Assembly: GCA_021803845.1 (NCBI GenBank)
Contig: JAJZLA010000062.1
Span: forward strand, 1-7,745
Reading direction: 5' to 3'
Length of the DNA: 7,745 nt
DNA from: a bacterium
GTDB lineage: Bacteria; SZUA-79; Acidulodesulfobacterales; Acidulodesulfobacteraceae
Shown here: one piece after another, positions 1 to 5,980 of the stretch
Layout of the letters: every line of letters starts with the position of its first letter
How positions within the stretch are numbered: the stretch's first letter is position 1
Notes under the pieces: generated by a model
The model's database searches: none
Seen by the model: the letters and a program-made list of their open reading frames with translations, nothing else
Told to the model about the DNA's origin: nothing
Made by a program: the position numbers and the translations under genes

Positions 1-953
1 GTTAAAAGGGAGCCTGTTGCCGCGGCGCTGTAATGAAGGAGATTTTCAAGATAAAAAGGCATAAGGAAGAGGACGGCAAATAAGACGTAATAGGATAGCA
101 ATCCGGTAACGTTTCCTGCCGAAAACCCCCATTTTTTAAAAAGTTTTAAGTCTATCATCGGGTGTTCCACTTTAATTTCCGTATAAACGAAAAGCGGCAG
201 TAAAACTGCGGCGATAACAAAATAAGTAATTATTATAGGCGAAGACCAACCGAATTTTGTTCCTTCGTTGATTGCAAGGATAAGAAATGCAAGCCCGGCT
301 GCAAAAAAAGAAATCCCAAAGTAATCTATTTTTTCTTTTTTCTTCATATTAGCCTTGCTTGACGGCAGGATAAATAAGGCCATAAACGTTCCGGCAATTC
401 CTATCGGCACGTTAACGTAAAATATCCAGCGCCATCCTATAGCCGCAATAATCATGCCGCCTACAAAAGGACCTATCGACATTGCGATAGCCTGAACGGA
501 ACCCTGAAGCCCTATAGCCTTGCCGAGTTCGTTAGAAGGAAAAGCCTGGGTTATTATAGCAACGGAATTAGCCTGAAGAAGTCCTGCTCCTACCGCCTGA
601 AGAACGCGGGAAAAAATAATAAAATTTGCATTAGGCGCGACGCCGCAAAGCGCCGAACCTACGGTGAAAACCACGAAGCCGGTATTATACATCTTTGTTC
701 TTCCAAACATATCGGCGAGTCTTCCAAATAAAGGTAAAAAAACTGTAAGAGTCAGCATATAAGCCATTGCTACCCATTCTATAACTGCCATATTTACTTG
801 AAAGCCTTTTTGCATCGTCGGCATAGCGACGTTGACTATACTTACGTCTAAAGCAGACATGGTTGCGCCTACCAGAACCGTTGAAAGTATAAACCATTTC
901 CAATTTGGATGAGATTCAAAGTACGGATGAGGAAAACCAGATTTTTTTTCCAA
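1..953 (-). CDS. DHA2-family (EmrB/QacA-type) MFS drug exporter, N-terminal part, cut by window edge
   Basis: This reading frame runs off the left edge of the window, leaving about 317 codons of a protein that in this family is usually around 500 residues with 14 membrane helices. It should be an inner-membrane proton-driven exporter of toxic or amphipathic compounds. Visible motifs are the DHA2 signature LDVSIVNVAMPTM (residues 35-47, end of helix 1), motif A GRLADMFGRT (77-86, loop 2-3), a helix-5 motif C of the form SIGPFVGG, and WRWIFYVNVPIG just after it, typical of EmrB/QacA proteins. A TTG start at 953 is chosen because AGGGGGG (967-961) lies 7 nt upstream and no in-frame ATG occurs before residue 32, which is already inside helix 1. 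It begins 21 bp after aspS in the same direction, so it is probably read from the aspS transcript. No EmrA/HlyD partner is visible, but the downstream side is missing. Substrate is unknown. Confidence 0.9.
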   Translation of the reverse strand, partial: MEKKSGFPHPYFESHPNWKWFILSTVLVGATMSALDVSIVNVAMPTMQKGFQVNMAVIEWVAMAYMLTLTVFLPLFGRLADMFGRTKMYNTGFVVFTVGSALCGVAPNANFIIFSRVLQAVGAGLLQANSVAIITQAFPSNELGKAIGLQGSVQAIAMSIGPFVGGMIIAAIGWRWIFYVNVPIGIAGTFMALFILPSSKANMKKKEKIDYFGISFFAAGLAFLILAINEGTKFGWSSPIIITYFVIAAVLLPLFVYTEIKVEHPMIDLKLFKKWGFSAGNVTGLLSYYVLFAVLFLMPFYLENLLHYSAAATGSLL

Positions 954-967
954 TTTAATGCCCCCCT
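954..967 (-). promoter_or_regulatory. Ribosome binding site that fixes the TTG start of the DHA2 exporter
   Basis: On the minus strand AGGGGGG (967-961) is followed by a 7-nt spacer and TTG at 953-951. The spacing is ideal, and this is the only good Shine-Dalgarno sequence near the 5' end of the exporter frame, so it supports the non-ATG start. Confidence 0.6.
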
Positions 968-974
968 GTTTTTT

Positions 975-2741
975 CTATTTTATATTTTCGTTTAATTTTA
1001 TTCCTAATTCTCTAAGCTGAATCATGTTTACCTCCGAAGGAGCGTCCGTAAGAGGACAATATGCTTTCTGCGTTTTCGGGAAGGCTATGACGTCCCTTAT
1101 AGATTCTTCATTTCTCAGTATCATTAATATTCTGTCCAATCCAAAAGCAATACCTCCGTGCGGCGGAGCGCCGAAACGCAGAGCGTCTAAAAGAAAGCCG
1201 AATTTTATTTTAGCGTCTTCCGGCGATATAGAAAGAATTTTAAAAATAGTTTCCTGTAGTTTAGAATTATGTATCCTGATACTTCCGCCGCCTATTTCTT
1301 CTCCATTAAGCACGAGATCGTAACTGTCCGATTTAACTGATAAAGGGTCGGTTTCAAGTTTTTCGATATCTTTAACTGCAGGAGAAGTGAAAGGATGATG
1401 AACGGCGACTATCTTTTTTTCCTCTTCGGAGTATTCGAATAAAGGAAAGTTGACGACCCATAAAAGATCCAACCTGTCTTTATTTATAAGATTATATTTT
1501 TTAGCTAGGTGCAGTCTCAATCTTCCAAGTACGTTTTCCGCAGTTTTTTTTGAATCCGACTGATAAAAGATTATATCGCCGTTTTTAGCTCCGGTTGCGG
1601 CAATCAGTTTGCTTCTCTCTTCTTCGGATATGAATTTTGAAATCCCTCCTTCTAAAGCATTATTTTCGGAAACTTTCGTCCATGCAAGCCCTTTCGCTCC
1701 GAACTCTTTTGCGGTATTTAGAAGTTCGTCTATATCTTTTCTTGAAAGAAGATTTGCGCCGTCGGGCAGGCAAACCGCTTTAATAACGCCGCCGCTTTTA
1801 ACATTTTCTTTAAAAACGTTCATGGCGGAGTTTTCAAAAACATCCGTTAAGTTGCGGATAATCAATTCAAATCTGGTATCGGGTTTGTCGCTGCCGTACT
1901 TGTCCATCGCTTCGTCGTAATCAAGAACTTTAAACGGACGTTCTATTTTAATGTTTAAAAGTTTTTCGAACAGCATAGCAAACAACTCTTCAGCGACTGA
2001 AATAACGTCCTTGTTTTCTACAAAAGACATTTCCATATCCAACTGTGTAAATTCCGGCTGTCTGTCTGCCCTTAAATCTTCGTCCCTGAAACATCTTACT
2101 ATTTGATAGTACCGTTCAAATCCGCCGACCATTAAAATCTGCTTGAATAATTGAGGCGACTGCGGAAGGGCAAAAAACCTGCCGTTGTTTAATCTGGAAG
2201 GGACCAAGAAATCCCTTGAACCTTCAGGCGTGCTTTTTGTCAAAAAAGGCGTTTCTATATCGAAAAAACCTTTTCCGTTAAGAAATTCTCTTACTAGATG
2301 TGTAAATTTAGACCTAAAAATTAAATTATCTTTTAATCTTTTGCTTCTTAAATCTAAATATCTGTATTTAAGCCTGGTAAATTCATTGACTTCCGATTCT
2401 TCGTCTATCTGAAAAGGCAAAACTTCGCAGGTATTAAGAATTTCTACTGCTTTAGCCGCAAGTTCCAAACTGCCGGTTTTTAAAGTATCGTTTTCGGTTC
2501 CTTCCGGTCTTTTTCTTATTGTTCCGCTTACTGCAATTACATATTCGTTCCTGAGTTTTTTTGCGGTTTTAAAAGACTCGCCTTCAATGTTTTCGTCAAA
2601 GACTATCTGAAGTATTCCCGAATAATCCCTTAAATCTATAAAAATCAAACCGCCGTGGTCGCGGTAGTGCATTACCCATCCTTTAAACGTAAACTTTTTA
2701 CCTATATCCGATTCTTTAATATCTTCGCTTAATGTCCGCAT
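975..2741 (-). CDS. aspS: Aspartyl-tRNA synthetase, bacterial type, probably non-discriminating (Asp/Asn)
   Basis: This class II synthetase attaches aspartate to tRNA in the cytoplasm. It is 588 residues from the Met at 2741, the usual bacterial length. The N-terminal OB-fold anticodon domain holds RDHGGLIFIDLRD (27-39). The catalytic core follows, with the flipping-loop region TPEGSRDFLVPSR (171-183), QSPQLFKQ (194-201), motif 2 FRDEDLRADRQPEFTQLD (218-235), a GAD insertion domain near 290-410, GEEIGGGSIRIH (480-491) and motif 3 HGGIAFGLDRIL close to the C-terminus. His29 and Gly81 match the His31 and Gly83 positions of the Pseudomonas aeruginosa enzyme that relax specificity, so it probably also makes Asp-tRNA(Asn) for GatCAB. 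The start at 2741 is preferred because family members begin MRT and AGGAGAG lies upstream. An in-frame ATG at 2765 would add eight residues but has no Shine-Dalgarno. The gene stands upstream of the DHA2 exporter and downstream of the hydrolase. Confidence 0.97.
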   Translation of the reverse strand: MRTLSEDIKESDIGKKFTFKGWVMHYRDHGGLIFIDLRDYSGILQIVFDENIEGESFKTAKKLRNEYVIAVSGTIRKRPEGTENDTLKTGSLELAAKAVEILNTCEVLPFQIDEESEVNEFTRLKYRYLDLRSKRLKDNLIFRSKFTHLVREFLNGKGFFDIETPFLTKSTPEGSRDFLVPSRLNNGRFFALPQSPQLFKQILMVGGFERYYQIVRCFRDEDLRADRQPEFTQLDMEMSFVENKDVISVAEELFAMLFEKLLNIKIERPFKVLDYDEAMDKYGSDKPDTRFELIIRNLTDVFENSAMNVFKENVKSGGVIKAVCLPDGANLLSRKDIDELLNTAKEFGAKGLAWTKVSENNALEGGISKFISEEERSKLIAATGAKNGDIIFYQSDSKKTAENVLGRLRLHLAKKYNLINKDRLDLLWVVNFPLFEYSEEEKKIVAVHHPFTSPAVKDIEKLETDPLSVKSDSYDLVLNGEEIGGGSIRIHNSKLQETIFKILSISPEDAKIKFGFLLDALRFGAPPHGGIAFGLDRILMILRNEESIRDVIAFPKTQKAYCPLTDAPSEVNMIQLRELGIKLNENIK

Positions 2742-2753
2742 TATTAATCTTGT

Positions 2754-2760
2754 CTCTCCT
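2754..2760 (-). promoter_or_regulatory. Putative Shine-Dalgarno of aspS deciding the start
   Basis: AGGAGAG on the minus strand lies 12 nt before the ATG at 2741. It lies inside the coding frame if the alternative ATG at 2765 is used, and that ATG is preceded only by an A-rich stretch. The spacing is longer than ideal, so the choice of 2741 rests mainly on where family members begin. Confidence 0.45.
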
Positions 2761-2782
2761 ATCATTTTGTAACCATTTTGCG

Positions 2783-2811
2783 GCAGCGCCGAAATTCAAT
2801 TCCGGCACTGC
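2783..2811. repeat. Imperfect 29-bp inverted repeat (hairpin) in the aspS leader
   Basis: The two arms GCAGCGCCGAA and TTCCGGCACTGC pair with one mismatch and one C-A bulge around an AT-rich loop. It is the most GC-rich element in an otherwise AT-rich gap. On the minus strand it is not followed by a run of T, so it does not look like an intrinsic terminator for the hydrolase. On the plus strand a T-run lies about 18 nt further on, too far to be a normal terminator. It may be a leader stem of the aspS mRNA or a protein binding site. Confidence 0.4.
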
Positions 2812-2812
2812 G

Positions 2813-2843
2813 TTTATAAAACGGCAGGATTTTTTTTGTTCAA
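2813..2843 (-). promoter_or_regulatory. aspS: Candidate sigma-70-type promoter for aspS
   Basis: On the minus strand TTGAAC (2843-2838) is followed, after 18-19 nt, by TTATAA/TATAAA (2819-2813). The spacing is slightly long and the region is AT-rich, so chance matches are likely. If real, transcription would begin near 2806, at the edge of the inverted repeat, giving a leader of about 65 nt before the ATG at 2741. Confidence 0.35.
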
Positions 2844-2870
2844 TTTTTAAGTTTATAATTTTAATGCCGT

Positions 2871-3737
2871 TCATGTCAATAAAAATTTATCGATTTCTTT
2901 TTCCATGATATGATTTCCGTATAAAAAATCCATATGATTTTTTGCTGGAATGTTATTGATAAAGGAGTTTATGATTTTTTTGGATAAATCTTGAATACAT
3001 TTTTCTTTTATTATTGAGTCTTTTTTCGAGTAAACAAAATAAAAAAACATTTTTTTAAAATTTTCGTTAATAAATTTTACGTCTTTTTCATAGTTTCGGC
3101 TTTTACCGTAATCTTGCGAATATTTAAAGTCGTTAACGACTGCGGAATCAGGAGTTCTTTTTATATCGGCTAAAGCTTTTTTTAAAATATTTTTATCTCT
3201 TGAACCGAGAGCATCTTTTAAGAAAAGCATAATAGTTCTGTCGAAAGAATTTTCTAAGCTTCTTATGAAACTATCGCTGATGCCCGTATCGTGGCATCCG
3301 GCTATAAGCATAATTTTTTCGGTATTTTCCGGAAATAAAGCCGCATATTTTAAGCATATCTGCGCTCCCATGGAATGGCCTATTAAAGTTATTTTAGCAC
3401 TATTTTTCATAAGTTCTTCGGCTATTGAATTTATAGATTTTGCGTAAAAAGAAATGCCGTCGTTTTCAGGCATTATAAAATTTAGCTTATTATCATCGTC
3501 AGAATCGGCGGCAACGGGTAAAGACCTGAAATGAAACGGCAAATCGGGAACTAAAATATTAAAAGTTTTGCCGAAGCGTTTTTTTATATAGTTAAAAATA
3601 TAAAGCATCGAAAGATGATTTCCGCCGGCGCCGTGAATTAGAACTATACATCTGTTTTCAGCTTTTTTATCTTTAGCAATAGGCGCTTCATGAAAAATAT
3701 AAAAAATATCTATGCCGTTTACTTCTTTATAAGACAC
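2871..3737 (-). CDS. Alpha/beta-fold serine hydrolase, substrate unknown
   Basis: This 288-residue cytoplasmic-looking protein has no signal peptide or membrane helix. The alpha/beta hydrolase landmarks appear in order: the oxyanion loop HGAGGNH (35-41), strand and loop VPDLPFHFRS (63-72, a changed version of the common DLPGHGRS), the nucleophile elbow GHSMG with Ser122, Asp240 in SKKDSI as the likely acid, and His268 in AKNHMDF as the likely base. The catalytic triad is therefore intact. After the DLP loop there is a short acidic stretch (DSDDD, 78-82), and a lid region lies between about 150 and 225. The start is GTG at 3737; no Shine-Dalgarno is evident in the AT-rich leader. It is divergent from the cis-prenyltransferase and lies 129 bp upstream of aspS. 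It could be an esterase, lipase or thioesterase; the sequence does not say which, and neighbours give no clear clue. Confidence 0.88.
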   Translation of the reverse strand: MSYKEVNGIDIFYIFHEAPIAKDKKAENRCIVLIHGAGGNHLSMLYIFNYIKKRFGKTFNILVPDLPFHFRSLPVAADSDDDNKLNFIMPENDGISFYAKSINSIAEELMKNSAKITLIGHSMGAQICLKYAALFPENTEKIMLIAGCHDTGISDSFIRSLENSFDRTIMLFLKDALGSRDKNILKKALADIKRTPDSAVVNDFKYSQDYGKSRNYEKDVKFINENFKKMFFYFVYSKKDSIIKEKCIQDLSKKIINSFINNIPAKNHMDFLYGNHIMEKEIDKFLLT

Positions 3738-3816
3738 GCTGAATTTTAAAAAATAGTCAAAATATGTTATATTAAAAATTAAAATTAATTAAAAAGATTA
3801 TAACATAATAAATAAA
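3738..3816. promoter_or_regulatory. AT-rich divergent promoter region between hydrolase and cis-prenyltransferase
   Basis: This 79-bp gap separates two genes transcribed away from each other, so it must hold start signals for both, unless one is read only from elsewhere. It is almost wholly A and T. TATAAT on the minus strand (3802-3797) overlaps TATAAC on the plus strand (3799-3804), so back-to-back -10 boxes are possible. Another minus-strand candidate, TAATATAAC, lies at 3773-3765. No convincing -35 box pairs with any of them. The plus-strand box would place the transcript start only a few bases before the ATG at 3817, which has no Shine-Dalgarno, suggesting a very short or absent leader. 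Confidence 0.4.
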
Positions 3817-4707
3817 ATGTTCGTAAAAAAATTAGCATATTTTTACTATAAAAAAAAGTTAGAAAGACAGATATTAAAGAATAAAATCCCTCAGCACATA
3901 GGAATAATATTGGACGGCAACAGGAGATACGCCAAGAAATGCGGTTTTGAAGATGCAAGCAGGGGGCATAGAAAAGGCGCCGATAAACTTTATGAAGTTC
4001 TTTCCTGGTGTTTAGACTTAAAAATCAAAGTCGTTACCGTATGGGCATTTTCTACGGATAATTTTAAAAGAAGCCGCTCCGAAATCGACAGTTTAATGCA
4101 TATAATTAAAAATCAGCTTGAATCTTATATAAATTCAAAATTTATAAACGATAATAAAATAAGGGTTTCGGTTATCGGCAAAAGAGAGCTGTTGTCCGAA
4201 GATTTAATAGAAGTCATCGACAGACTCGAAAATAAAACTAAAGATTATTCCAATATGAAACTTTATATAGCCGTCGGATACGGAGGAAGGCAGGAGATAT
4301 GCGACGCTATAATAAATTTTATTTCGGATAATATTTATATAATAAATAAAACAAGCCATGTATGCGAAGGTTCGGACGAAAATAAAAAAGGAGCTTTGCA
4401 TAAAAATTCGTCCCTGCAGGACACTAATAGCAGGCAATGTTCTTCAGGTTTTAACGACGATTACGATTACCTGTCCAATATTATTACCGTTGAAAATATA
4501 TCCAAATATCTTTATGCGAAAGGTTCCCCCGACCCCGATTTAATTATAAGGACTAGCGGAGAAATCAGATTATCGGGTTTTCTGCTTTGGCAGAGTGCAT
4601 ATTCAGAGTTTTATTTCTGCGAAGCATACTGGCCGGAGTTCAGGGAAATAGATTTTTTAAGGGCTATTAGAAGCTACCAGTCGCGCCAGATAAGGACAGG
4701 AAAGTGA
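3817..4707 (+). CDS. uppS: Cis-prenyltransferase (undecaprenyl/polyprenyl diphosphate synthase family), archaeal-like, with insertion
   Basis: The family adds isopentenyl diphosphate units in cis to an allylic primer, giving the long polyprenyl diphosphate that becomes the lipid carrier for cell-wall and glycan synthesis at the inner membrane. Motifs are intact: DGNRR (33-37, Asp33 the catalytic metal-binding residue), GHRKGADKL (50-58), AFSTDNFKR (77-85), AVGYGGRQE (152-160), PDPDLIIRTSGE (238-249), and RLSGFLLWQSAYSEFYF (251-267). The protein has 296 residues against about 250 usual; the excess is a basic, tyrosine-rich N-terminal extension (1-22) and a polar insertion near 172-218. The motif wording (DGNRR, SGFLLWQSAYSE, DFLRAIRSYQ) is closest to archaeal homologues as I remember them. 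It lacks the common frr, cdsA and dxr neighbours, so it may be a second copy. The ATG at 3817 has no Shine-Dalgarno. An 84-bp gap leads to the YajR-like transporter. The gene symbol names the family; product chain length is unknown. Confidence 0.93.
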   Translation: MFVKKLAYFYYKKKLERQILKNKIPQHIGIILDGNRRYAKKCGFEDASRGHRKGADKLYEVLSWCLDLKIKVVTVWAFSTDNFKRSRSEIDSLMHIIKNQLESYINSKFINDNKIRVSVIGKRELLSEDLIEVIDRLENKTKDYSNMKLYIAVGYGGRQEICDAIINFISDNIYIINKTSHVCEGSDENKKGALHKNSSLQDTNSRQCSSGFNDDYDYLSNIITVENISKYLYAKGSPDPDLIIRTSGEIRLSGFLLWQSAYSEFYFCEAYWPEFREIDFLRAIRSYQSRQIRTGK

Positions 4708-4778
4708 TTTATAATAATAAGCGGGAATCCAGAGTATCGGCAAATAAGCGATTTACGGTCAAAAAGTTTAAGTATATT

Positions 4779-4784
4779 AGGGGA
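4779..4784 (+). promoter_or_regulatory. Shine-Dalgarno of the YajR-like transporter
   Basis: AGGGGA lies 7 nt before the ATG at 4792 and fixes that start. It is one of the few strong ribosome binding sites in the window; the flanking cis-prenyltransferase and kinase genes lack one, which hints that this transporter is the better translated gene of the block. Confidence 0.6.
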
Positions 4785-4791
4785 ATGCAAA

Positions 4792-5949
4792 ATGGCTTTT
4801 AACAAAAAGCAGAAAAAGACTATCATAGCAATGAGCTCCGTCGTGGGACTAAGAATGCTTGCGGTATTTCTTGTTTTGCCGGTTTTCGTGCTGTTCGCCG
4901 AAAAATTTACGTCAAGTTTTATTTTAATCGGAATTGCATTCGGTATTTACGGCTTATCGAGGGCGATTTTTCAGATTCCGTTCGGTTATATTTCCGATAA
5001 AATAGGAAGAAAAAACGTTTTGTTTTTCGGCATGCTTTTATTCGGCATATTTACTTTTATAATAGGTTTTTCCGATAATATTTACGAACTTATTTCTTTA
5101 AGGTTTCTTCAAGGAGTCGCCGCCGAAAGCTCTGTTGCGTTTGCTTTGGTTTCCGATACCGTTTCCGAAGGAGACAGGACTAAAGCTATGGCGTTTCTCG
5201 GTATTCCTATAGGATTAAGTTTCGTAGTAGGTATCGTAATGGGACCCCTGTTTTCTTATTATTTCGGCTATCCGTTTTTATTTTATGTTTCCGGCATTCT
5301 GGGGATAATCTCGGCCGTCTTAATCCTTGTATGGGTAGAGGAGCCGAAAAGCAAAGAAATGCTTAAAGAAATAGAAATTTCCTTTAAGGATGCCGTTGCC
5401 GTTTTGAAAAATAAAACGCTTGCAAATCTTTCCGTGCAGGGTTTTCTTTTGTCTTTCTTTATGACCGTTTTCTTTTTCGGTCTGCCTTTAATAGTCAAAC
5501 ATGAATTAGGAACCGGATATTATTATAAGGTTTTAATACCTATGGTCGTATTTTCTCTTTTTGCAATGATTAAAGCTTCAAAAAAAGCTGATATGGGATA
5601 TGAAGTTCATCTTTTGAAATTAAGTTTTTTATTGATGGCTGTTTCAAGCATTTTTATGTTTTCCGATACTAAAGGTTATGCCCTGCCGGTAATTATAATC
5701 GGCGGAATTTTGTTTTTTACGGGTTTTTCTATTACCGAACCTATAATGCCTTCTTTAGTGTCGTCTTCATCGGATAAGTCTTTCGTAGGCACTTCCATGG
5801 GGGTTTACAATACTTTGCAATTTTCGGGAAGTTTTATAGGCGGAAGCATAGCAGGATTGCTGTACGAAAGCTACCGCAGTTTCATACCGGCTATTCTAAT
5901 AGCTTCTTCTTTAATTTGCTATATATTAATAATGAGGATTAAGAAGTGA
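4792..5949 (+). CDS. MFS transporter, YajR-like, 12 predicted membrane helices
   Basis: This 385-residue inner-membrane protein is hydrophobic throughout and fits a 12-helix proton-coupled exporter. The opening GLRMLAVFLVLPVF (19-32), GIYGLSRAIFQIPFG (51-65), motif A GYISDKIGRK (65-74), RFLQGVAAESS after helix 4, and DRTKAMAFLGIPIGLSF leading into a helix-5 GP motif together match the YajR branch of the drug-exporter-like MFS proteins. E. coli YajR is about 454 residues because of a C-terminal ferredoxin-like domain; here the chain stops directly after helix 12 (ILIMRIKK), so that domain is absent. The 84-bp gap from the cis-prenyltransferase and 31-bp gap to the kinase suggest a shared transcript. 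Substrate is unknown; regulation by the following two-component pair is a plausible inference from position only. Confidence 0.92.
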   Translation: MAFNKKQKKTIIAMSSVVGLRMLAVFLVLPVFVLFAEKFTSSFILIGIAFGIYGLSRAIFQIPFGYISDKIGRKNVLFFGMLLFGIFTFIIGFSDNIYELISLRFLQGVAAESSVAFALVSDTVSEGDRTKAMAFLGIPIGLSFVVGIVMGPLFSYYFGYPFLFYVSGILGIISAVLILVWVEEPKSKEMLKEIEISFKDAVAVLKNKTLANLSVQGFLLSFFMTVFFFGLPLIVKHELGTGYYYKVLIPMVVFSLFAMIKASKKADMGYEVHLLKLSFLLMAVSSIFMFSDTKGYALPVIIIGGILFFTGFSITEPIMPSLVSSSSDKSFVGTSMGVYNTLQFSGSFIGGSIAGLLYESYRSFIPAILIASSLICYILIMRIKK

Positions 5950-5980
5950 ATTAAGCATTATAAATATTTATTAAAATATT

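Noticed and set aside
685..903. Open frame of 72 codons on the minus strand
   Set aside because: It is a shifted frame inside the DHA2 exporter gene, whose own frame shows clear MFS motifs through the same bases.
1024..2412. Three plus-strand open frames (1024-1323, 1609-1920, 2185-2412)
   Set aside because: They are antisense to aspS, have low-complexity Ser/Leu/Pro-rich translations and show no recognisable domain.
2821..2868. ACGGCA and TGCCGT arms after the hydrolase gene as a terminator
   Set aside because: The arms are only six bases and are separated by almost 40 nt of AT-rich sequence, so a stable terminator stem is unlikely.
4204..4543. Overlapping small frames in the cis-prenyltransferase insertion (4204-4437 minus, 4358-4543 plus)
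   Set aside because: No ribosome binding site or domain is visible, and the prenyltransferase frame is continuous through the region with intact motifs on both sides, so there is no frameshift or inserted gene.
5959..5980. AATATTT/AAATATT inverted repeat just before the kinase start as an operator
   Set aside because: In such AT-rich sequence short palindromes arise by chance, and no second copy is seen near another gene.
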